Position numbers and translations under genes: made by a program. A stretch of 64,000 bases of DNA. It comes from Geobacter sp. SVR. Lineage in GTDB: Bacteria; Desulfobacterota; Desulfuromonadia; Geobacterales; Pseudopelobacteraceae. Below the pieces are notes generated by a model. The model ran no database searches, was not told where the DNA came from, and saw only the letters and a program-made list of their open reading frames with translations. Positions 43,915 to 50,173 of the stretch are shown piece after piece (positions within the stretch are counted from its first letter, which is position 1; the number at the start of each line of letters is the position of its first letter). Location: assembly GCF_016865365.1 (NCBI RefSeq), contig NZ_AP024469.1:2572501-2636500 (forward strand). The letters run 5' to 3'.

Positions 43915-43998
43915 ACATCTAATGTGAGCGGACTTCACGGATCAGGTAAAAACAGAGGCAATTCAAAATCCGCGTAAATCCGTTCAATCCGCGTTCCA
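43915..43998. repeat. CGGAT-unit inverted repeat, second copy
   Basis: GCGGATCACATCTAATGTG and related units are matched by ATCCGCGTAAATCCG and TCAATCCGCG at the other end. Related to the repeat at 29769-29872. Confidence 0.55.
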
Positions 43999-45042
43999 TT
44001 ATCCTGGACGTTGTAACCGGGGCGGCCAACCGATCTCGGCCACGGCATCCATCATGGCCTGAATATTCTCAAAAGGGGTCTCGGTCGGCAGGCTGCAGCC
44101 CGAAGCGACGATATAGCCCCGCGGCGAATCGCCGGCCGTGGCGACGCACTCGCGGACCGCCTGCCGCACATCGGCCGGGCTGCCCAGCAGCATAACCTCA
44201 GAGGGCTTGATATTGCCCATGATGCGTACCCGACTGCCAACGTCGTGCCGTGCCTGCGCAAGGCTGGCATCATTGTCGATACTGATGCAGTCCGCTCCGG
44301 CATCGGCCATCAGACCCCAGATCTTCTCGGTTTTGCCGCAGATATGCAGGGTCACGCTCTTGCCGTGCAGGTGAATGAACTCGATCAGCCGCTTCAGATA
44401 GGGGTAGGAGAACTCCCGGAACTGGCGCGGACCTATGACGGTGCTGGATGACATCGGATCGGTCAGGCTCGGCGCACAGCCGCAGTCGATAATGGCCTCG
44501 GCATAGCGGATACCGGATTCCAGCGCCAGCTGGCAGAGCCGGTGGACCGCCTCCGGCCTTTTCAGCATCAGGCGCACCAGATTTTCGGTGCCGATCAGAA
44601 ACGAGGCCGTGGTAAAGGGGCAGGTCAGCGCACCGGTGACCGGCACCTCACGGCCGACAGCCTCTACCACCCGCTGCATCGCCTCCAGGTGGGCGGGAAG
44701 GTTACCGTCGGTAGCAGGGTTGACCGGCTTCAAACGCGCAATCTCATCGAGACTGGCAATGGCCGGCGCCTCCAGATAGGCGGTTTCGTTCTCCGGATAG
44801 TGCACGCGGGCCCCCATGGCTTCGGCCAGGGTGTAAAGATCGGTGAAAACCCGGATGACATCATAGCCGAAGCGCCGGTAGGCGGCGATCTGCGCCTCGG
44901 CGATCAGCAGGCCATTGCCGCGGAACTGGGAAACCTTGGCGCCGATCACCCGCGCGGCCGTGTTGCCAACGATGGGTACGCAGGGTAACCGGTCGATAGC
45001 CTCACCTTTGGCATAGGCGGCGAAACGCTCCAATGGGGTCAT
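43999..45042 (-). CDS. MtaA/UroD-family methyltransferase
   Basis: 347 residues from ATG 45042 (GGAAA upstream; a longer frame to 45084 has no ribosome site). Zinc ligands are HxC (LHICGKTEKIW) and Cys (ASGCSLPTETP). It is clearly the closest relative of the protein at 37321-38385, with the same PYLKxLI and SGAGxxSLD-type blocks, so one probably arose by duplication. It is the gene after the corrinoid protein, the expected partner for methyl transfer. Confidence 0.85.
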   Translation of the reverse strand: MTPLERFAAYAKGEAIDRLPCVPIVGNTAARVIGAKVSQFRGNGLLIAEAQIAAYRRFGYDVIRVFTDLYTLAEAMGARVHYPENETAYLEAPAIASLDEIARLKPVNPATDGNLPAHLEAMQRVVEAVGREVPVTGALTCPFTTASFLIGTENLVRLMLKRPEAVHRLCQLALESGIRYAEAIIDCGCAPSLTDPMSSSTVIGPRQFREFSYPYLKRLIEFIHLHGKSVTLHICGKTEKIWGLMADAGADCISIDNDASLAQARHDVGSRVRIMGNIKPSEVMLLGSPADVRQAVRECVATAGDSPRGYIVASGCSLPTETPFENIQAMMDAVAEIGWPPRLQRPG

Positions 45043-45136
45043 GGTACTGTTTCCAGTTTTTTCAATAAACATAGGCATTTGCATTTAATTTACCCATTGG
45101 ACAGACAGAAAGAGCTGAACTATACTTTTCGAAATG

Positions 45137-45213
45137 TGGGCATATAGCTTAGCTGGTAGAGCAGCCGACTCTTAATCGGCAGGTCCTTGGTTCGATCCCA
45201 AGTATGCCCACCA
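45137..45213 (+). tRNA. tRNA-Lys (CUU)
   Basis: A complete cloverleaf with encoded CCA: acceptor TGGGCAT pairs with ATGCCCA, the anticodon stem CCGA/TCGG encloses a loop with CTT, and the T arm is CTTGGTTCGATCCCAAG. It lies on the opposite strand between the corrinoid-protein and methyltransferase genes. Confidence 0.95.
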
Positions 45214-45234
45214 TTTCCTTTCTCCCCCCGTTTT

Positions 45235-45885
45235 TCACGCGCTCCCCACCAATTCTTTCGCCACCTTGACCGCTTCGGCCGCATTGACCGCATAGCCGTC
45301 CGCACCGATGCGTTTGGCGAATCCTGGAGAGATCGGTCCGCCGCCGACCATGACCTTGATCCCATCCCGGATGCGGGCTTCCTCCAGGAGCCGTACCACC
45401 GTACCCATGCCTTCCATGGTGGTGGTCATCAGCGTCGAAAGGGCAATGATGTCCGCCTTCACTTCGCGGGCAGCATCGACAAAACGCTGGGGTGGCACAT
45501 CCCGCCCCAGGTCGACCACATGGAAGCCGCCGGTCTCGAACATGATCCGCACCATGTTCTTGCCGATATCGTGGGTATCCCCCTCCACCACGCCGATCAC
45601 GACCGTGCCCCTGGCCTCGCCGGTTGTCTTCAGGTGCGGCTTGAGCACCTCCAGCCCGGCGTACATGGCGTCGGAACACATCAGCAGCTCGGGGATGAAG
45701 TATTCCTCCTCCTCGAACAGTTGCCCGGCCCGGGCCATGCCCTCCGAGAGCCCCTGCTGGATGGCGTCGTAGGCTTCCACGCCATCCTCCAGGGCCGCGT
45801 GCGCCGCTGCAACGGCCCGTTCCTCGTCCATTTCCACCACTGCGTTGGACAGCTCTTTGAAATGGGATTCGTCGTGTGCTGACAT
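45235..45885 (-). CDS. Corrinoid (B12-binding) protein, MtaC/MtbC type
   Basis: 216 residues from ATG 45885 (GAGAGGAG upstream). The N-terminal ~90 residues are the helical cap; the rest is the Rossmann B12 domain with the lower-axial histidine 105 in EGDTHDIGKN, the STLMTTTMEGM loop and VMVGGGPIS. It carries the methyl group between a substrate-specific enzyme and MtaA-type methyltransferases. Its promoter and leader (47369-47510) are now separated from it by the second IS3 copy, so expression may be altered. Confidence 0.92.
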   Translation of the reverse strand: MSAHDESHFKELSNAVVEMDEERAVAAAHAALEDGVEAYDAIQQGLSEGMARAGQLFEEEEYFIPELLMCSDAMYAGLEVLKPHLKTTGEARGTVVIGVVEGDTHDIGKNMVRIMFETGGFHVVDLGRDVPPQRFVDAAREVKADIIALSTLMTTTMEGMGTVVRLLEEARIRDGIKVMVGGGPISPGFAKRIGADGYAVNAAEAVKVAKELVGSA

Positions 45886-46041
45886 TCCGTTTCTCCTCTC
45901 GGGCCTTCTGTTGATAAAAACCGCAACGTTATCCGTTGGGCTGATTTCAGTGAGGCTGACACCCTGCCTTATCCCCTCACCCTGAGCTATCTTCACATTT
46001 GAGGACACACCTTATATCCTAACGGACCAGGAGGGTGTGTC

Positions 46042-46341
46042 ATGAGAATGAACCGAAAATACGATGCCGAGTTTAAAGCTGAAGCGGTGAAGCTGGTTTT
46101 GGAAGACAACCGCACCATTCGCGAAGTTGAAAGCAGTCTCGGGATCACGCATGGAGTCTTAAAAGGATGGATCCGGAAACACCGTGACCAGCAGGATCCG
46201 GCTATAGCCAGTCAAATATCTGCCGAAGCAGAGCTTAAGCAACTCCGCAAAGAGAACGAGCAACTCCGTCGGGAGCGTGAAATCCTAAAAAAAGCTGTGG
46301 CCATCTTCTCAACGGATCCGCATCGTTATTCGGGTTCATAA
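46042..46341 (+). CDS. IS3-family transposase OrfA (copy 2)
   Basis: 99 residues, identical to OrfA of copy 1: helix-turn-helix followed by a leucine-zipper-like coiled coil, and the A7G slippery site near the 3' end. Confidence 0.92.
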   Translation: MRMNRKYDAEFKAEAVKLVLEDNRTIREVESSLGITHGVLKGWIRKHRDQQDPAIASQISAEAELKQLRKENEQLRREREILKKAVAIFSTDPHRYSGS

Positions 46342-46364
46342 CCGAGCACCGCTCCGAATTCGGA

Positions 46365-47192
46365 GTGAAGGAGATGTGCCGAGTTCTGGGAGTGACTCGG
46401 AGTTGGTACTACGCCCATGCGGCCGGCCGAGTAACGAATCGGCAGCGCGAAGACCAGGCGTTGTTGCCAACGATCAAATCAGCCTTCGAAGAGAGCGACA
46501 AAACATATGGCGCGAAACGGATTACCCATAACCTACGGCAGTTAGGGCGGCGCGTCGGTAAAAACCGCATCTGGCGCCTGATGCGAGAAAACGGCCTTAA
46601 AGTCAAGACGACGCGGAAGTTCAAGGTTACAACGAATTCAGATCACAAGCGTCCTGTAGCGGACAATCTGGTGAAGCGTCAATTCTCCGCTGACGCTCCC
46701 AATCGGCTCTGGACCGGCGACATAACGTACATTGAAACGGTCCAGGGCTGGCTGTACTTGGCAGTGGTCCTCGATGTATTCTCCCGCCGGATCGTGGGCT
46801 GGAGCATGAACAAACGCATGACGGATGATCTTGTTATAGCTGCCCTTACCAATGCGATAGTCAGGCGTCGGCCGTCACCAGGATTCATCTTTCACACGGA
46901 TCGTGGTTCGCAATATTGCAGCAAACGGTTTCGTGCCGTGGTCGGGAAAGCAGCTGGCATCCAAAGCATGAGCGGAACCGGATGCTGCTATGACAATGCA
47001 ATTACGGAGACCTTTTTCTCCACATTGAAGAGAGAACTGATTTACCACTGCTCCTTCACGACCCGGCAAGAAGCACAGAGCCGGATATTTCGTTACATCG
47101 AAGGTTTCTACAACCGCAAGAGGATTCACTCTGCGATTGGCTATCTCACTCCTGAACAGTTTGAGCAGCAGGAGCTAAAGATGGCAGCATAG
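46365..47192 (+). CDS. IS3-family transposase OrfB (copy 2)
   Basis: 275 residues, identical to OrfB of copy 1, with the DDE residues in TGDITYI, HTDRGSQYC and NAITETFF all intact. Confidence 0.93.
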   Translation: MKEMCRVLGVTRSWYYAHAAGRVTNRQREDQALLPTIKSAFEESDKTYGAKRITHNLRQLGRRVGKNRIWRLMRENGLKVKTTRKFKVTTNSDHKRPVADNLVKRQFSADAPNRLWTGDITYIETVQGWLYLAVVLDVFSRRIVGWSMNKRMTDDLVIAALTNAIVRRRPSPGFIFHTDRGSQYCSKRFRAVVGKAAGIQSMSGTGCCYDNAITETFFSTLKRELIYHCSFTTRQEAQSRIFRYIEGFYNRKRIHSAIGYLTPEQFEQQELKMAA

Positions 47193-47368
47193 AATTTTGA
47201 GTGTGTCCTCTATTGCGAAGACAGGTCACCCGGCCTTCGACCACCCTCTCCCGGCGGGAGAGGGAAAGATTTATTATCCCTTCTCCCTTGGGGAGAAGGT
47301 GCCCCGAAGGGGCGGATGAGGGAATTTTTGATGTGCCACGAAAAATTAGCCGGACATCGCTCAAAACG

Positions 47369-47431
47369 AAAAAAGGCCAGGCATCGGGGGAATATCCCTT
47401 TCAACCTGGCCTCCGGTCTTTCCGGTCAGCC
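47369..47431 (-). promoter_or_regulatory. Leader/attenuator element 8 (corrinoid unit, cut off by the IS)
   Basis: Minus strand: GGCTGACCGGAAAGACCGG, then AGGCCAGGTTG ... GCCTGGCCT and a T-run. The small stem is CCGG/CCGG. About 230 bases would have separated it from the corrinoid gene before the insertion. Confidence 0.78.
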
Positions 47432-47462
47432 CTCCCCTGCTCGTGCAGGGGGCGCATGTGTT

Positions 47463-47510
47463 GTCATATCAGGGTGCAGCACACCGGTTCAAACAAAATT
47501 ATTGATTACT
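47463..47510 (-). promoter_or_regulatory. Promoter and AT box of the corrinoid unit
   Basis: Minus strand: TTGAAC (47487-47492), 17-18-base spacer, TATGAC. The AT box is weaker here (AGTAATCAATAATTTTGT) and overlaps the end of the ATPase gene. Confidence 0.5.
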
Positions 47511-48296
47511 ATCCCTGGCCGCTGCCTGACGGTGCACCAGATGGAATTCCTCGAACAGCTCACGGCGGAAGGCCGCAAACCCGTCGTCGGTCCGCTCCCG
47601 CGGATAGGGCAGCGTCACATCCAGGACACTGCGGACCCGGCCGGGATCAGGGGCCATCAGCACCACCCTTTGCCCCAGGGCAATAGCCTCGTCGAGGTCA
47701 TGGGTCACGAACACCACGGTCGGCCGCTTTTCGTTCCAAATCCGCAGCAACTCGTCCTGCAGGTACAGGCGGGTGAAGGCATCCAGCGCGGCAAACGGCT
47801 CATCCATGAACAGGACGCTCGGTTCAACGGCAAGGGCCCGGGCAATGGAAACCCGCTGCTTCATGCCCCCGGACAGTTCATGGGGGTGTTTGTCGGCCGC
47901 CTGCCGCAGCCCTACCAACTCCAGCGCCGCCAGGGCCTTTTCACGCGCTTCGCCGGGCGGCAGCCTGCGGGCCTGCAGACCGAAGAGCACATTGCCCAGG
48001 ACTGTTCGCCAGGGAAAGAGGCCGTAATCCTGGAAGATCATGACATGGTCCGGATCAGGCCCGCTCACGGCCTTGCCGTCGATCAACACAGAGCCCTGGC
48101 TGGGACGCTCGAACCCGGCCATCAGGTTGATCAGGGTGGTCTTGCCGCAACCGCTGGGGCCCACCAGGCAGACGAACTCCCCGGCCTTGATCTCCAGGTC
48201 CAGGCGGCTCAAGGCGACCTGTTCCTCGCCGCGGGCCGAGCGGAACGTTTTGCCGACCCCTTCCATGCGTATCTTCACCGTAGTATCCGTGCTCAT
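47499..48296 (-). CDS. ABC transporter ATPase (SsuB/TauB family), third system
   Basis: 265 residues from ATG 48296; the longer frame upstream is the permease gene read out of frame. Walker A GPSGCGKTT, Q loop IFQDYGLFPW, signature LSGGMKQR, Walker B VLFMDEPFAALD and THDLDEA are complete. The ATG overlaps the permease stop as ATGA. It is the last gene of the unit that starts with the Rrf2 regulator. Confidence 0.92.
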   Translation of the reverse strand: MSTDTTVKIRMEGVGKTFRSARGEEQVALSRLDLEIKAGEFVCLVGPSGCGKTTLINLMAGFERPSQGSVLIDGKAVSGPDPDHVMIFQDYGLFPWRTVLGNVLFGLQARRLPPGEAREKALAALELVGLRQAADKHPHELSGGMKQRVSIARALAVEPSVLFMDEPFAALDAFTRLYLQDELLRIWNEKRPTVVFVTHDLDEAIALGQRVVLMAPDPGRVRSVLDVTLPYPRERTDDGFAAFRRELFEEFHLVHRQAAARDSNQ

Positions 48297-49051
48297 GCCG
48301 AGATACCCCAGCGCCGGCCGATCACCTTCTCGGCCGCTTTCATGCCCTTGTAGATGGCGAGCCCCAGCACCCCGACCAGCAGCATGCCTGCCATGATCTG
48401 ATCGGTGCGCAGGAAGTTCCTGGCATCCACGATCATGAAGCCGAGGCCGGACTGGGCTCCGAGCATCTCGCCGGCCACCAGGTGGATCCAGGCGGTGCCC
48501 ACGGCGATGTGCAGACCCACCATGATGCCCGGGAACGCGGCCGGGACAATCACGCGCACAAAGGTCAGAAAGGGCGCGGCGCCGAAGTTGGCCGCCACCT
48601 TGAGGTAAATGGCCGGAACGGCTCTCACGGCGCTGATCGTCGTCAAAAGAACCGGGTAAAAGGCGGCCAGGAAAATGATGAACACCGCCGGCGCATTGCC
48701 GATGCCGAACCACAGCACTGCCAGCGGAAACCAGGCGATCGGCGAAATCGGCCGCAGCACCTGGATCAAAGGATCGATGGCGGCATGACAGCGGCTGAAG
48801 CGTCCCAGGAAAAGCCCCAGCGGGATGGCGACGGCCACGGCCAGCAGGTAGGCGCCGGCAAAGCGGGCCAGGCTGATGGAGATGTGCCCCCACAGCACGC
48901 CGCTGTCAGACAGCTCTTTGATCGCCTTCAGCACATCGGTGGGGGCCGGCAACTGCTCCGGGGTGTAGCGGCCGGCCGCCAGTTGCCAGAGGATCGTAAA
49001 CACAACCAGCGAACAGACTGGCAAAAGTATGTGAGAGGATTTTGTCTTCAT
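48293..49051 (-). CDS. ABC transporter permease (SsuC/TauC family), third system
   Basis: 252 residues with about six membrane segments and the conserved cytoplasmic loop (LKVAANFGAAPFLTFVRVIVPAAFPGI). It pairs with the ATPase downstream and the Tat-exported binding protein upstream. A palindromic repeat separates it from the binding-protein gene. Confidence 0.9.
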   Translation of the reverse strand: MKTKSSHILLPVCSLVVFTILWQLAAGRYTPEQLPAPTDVLKAIKELSDSGVLWGHISISLARFAGAYLLAVAVAIPLGLFLGRFSRCHAAIDPLIQVLRPISPIAWFPLAVLWFGIGNAPAVFIIFLAAFYPVLLTTISAVRAVPAIYLKVAANFGAAPFLTFVRVIVPAAFPGIMVGLHIAVGTAWIHLVAGEMLGAQSGLGFMIVDARNFLRTDQIMAGMLLVGVLGLAIYKGMKAAEKVIGRRWGISA

Positions 49052-49075
49052 GATTTCCTAGAATATCTGCCTGAA

Positions 49076-49210
49076 TAGAACGAGATTTTTTCGTCATGGC
49101 AAGGCTGTCGAGGGATTGCGCGGAGGCGTAGCACCGAGGGTGTAAACAGCGCTACGCCGCACAAGGAATCCCGAAGACTTACGCAGCCAGGACAAAAAAG
49201 GCTCGTTCTA
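49076..49210. repeat. Palindromic intergenic repeat, copy c
   Basis: It has the core CGGAGGCGTAG ... CAGCGCTACGCCGCACAAG inside copy-specific arms TAGAACGAGATTTTTTCGTC and its near-complement ending GGCTCGTTCTA. The right arm includes the stop codon of the binding-protein gene. Confidence 0.72.
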
Positions 49211-50173
49211 TGCTTTTTTCGCGAACCTGTCGTCCAGGTAGCCCGCCAGATCCACCTTCTCCTTGGCAACGCCGAACTTGATCATGTAGTCCTGGGTGGC
49301 GCTGAAATCGGCCCGGTTCGGCACCAGGTTGAGAAAGCTCAGACGGTCGCGCGGGCTTGTCAGCACCTTTTCGACGATCTCCGCCCTTTGCCCGATGATC
49401 TTGGTGGAACCTTTGGCAGCCTGGACCGGATTGGCCTCGATAAAGGCGGCGGTGCGGATGAAGCCCGAAACCATCTCCTGGACCGCCTCGGGATGGCTGG
49501 CCACGATGTTCTCACGCAGGTTCAGCACGCAGCAGATATGGTCGTGCCAGATGTCCTTGGACAGGACCAGGATCTTGCCGACCTTCTGGGCTTCGGCCTG
49601 GGCGCCGAACGGCTCGGCCACGATGTAGCCGTGAATGCGGCCGGTGGCCAGGGCATTGACCATCTCGGGCGGGGCCATGTCGATGATCTTCAAGTCCCGG
49701 GCCGGGTCGATGTGCCGCTCGGTCAGTACCTTGCGCAGCAACAGGTTGTGTGTCGAAAAGGGGCTGGGAATGGCGATGGTCTTGCCCTTCAGGTCTTCGA
49801 TGCGGTTGATCTCGCCGCTGTTCTTGACGGTGATCACGCTGCCGTTGCGGTGCCCCAGCAGCACCACCTTTACCGGCACCCCTTTCTGGCGCAGGGTCAG
49901 GCCGATCGGGGTCAGCAGGAAGGCGCCGTCTATGGCACCCGCCTTGAGCGCTTCGGCAATCTCGGGCCAGGAGGAAAATTTGACCGGCTGGATGCCGACC
50001 GTCTTGAACTGCTCGCGTTCGGCCGCAATCATCAGCAGATGGTCGGTGATCGGCAGGTAACCGATCTTGAGATTGACCTTGGCCCCTCCGGCCCAGGCGA
50101 AGCGGGTGATCGGCGTTGTGGCGGCAGTGGCCAGGGCCAGTCCGGATGTCTTCAAAAAGTCGCGTCTATTCAT
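49208..50173 (-). CDS. Tat-exported substrate-binding protein (SsuA/NrtA-like)
   Basis: 321 residues from ATG 50173 (GGAGGGA upstream). The N-terminus MNRRDFLKTSGLALA has a twin-arginine-like motif, so it is probably exported folded. The fold starts LKIGYLPITDHLLMIAAERE and a Cys pair (HICCVL) lies in the second lobe. Its start overlaps the end of the CO dehydrogenase-like gene. It serves the permease and ATPase encoded downstream. Confidence 0.87.
   Translation of the reverse strand: MNRRDFLKTSGLALATAATTPITRFAWAGGAKVNLKIGYLPITDHLLMIAAEREQFKTVGIQPVKFSSWPEIAEALKAGAIDGAFLLTPIGLTLRQKGVPVKVVLLGHRNGSVITVKNSGEINRIEDLKGKTIAIPSPFSTHNLLLRKVLTERHIDPARDLKIIDMAPPEMVNALATGRIHGYIVAEPFGAQAEAQKVGKILVLSKDIWHDHICCVLNLRENIVASHPEAVQEMVSGFIRTAAFIEANPVQAAKGSTKIIGQRAEIVEKVLTSPRDRLSFLNLVPNRADFSATQDYMIKFGVAKEKVDLAGYLDDRFAKKA

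Larger units (their letters stand above)
45983..47228 (+). mobile_element. IS3-family insertion sequence, copy 2
   Basis: 1,246 bp, the same length as copy 1 and with identical OrfA and OrfB proteins. Flanked by a 3-bp duplication CCC (45980-45982 and 47229-47231). Removing it restores a continuous spacer (CCTCA-CCC-GGCCTTCG). It lies in the leader region of the corrinoid gene, transcribed in the opposite direction. Confidence 0.95.

Noticed and set aside
45120-45365. Minus-strand frame across tRNA-Lys ending in WDRTKDLPIKSRLLYQLSY
   Set aside because: This is the familiar false protein made by reading a tRNA gene in reverse.
47499-48893. 464-codon frame including the third ABC ATPase
   Set aside because: The part beyond 48296 is the permease gene read in the wrong frame; the ATPase starts at ATG 48296 overlapping the permease stop.
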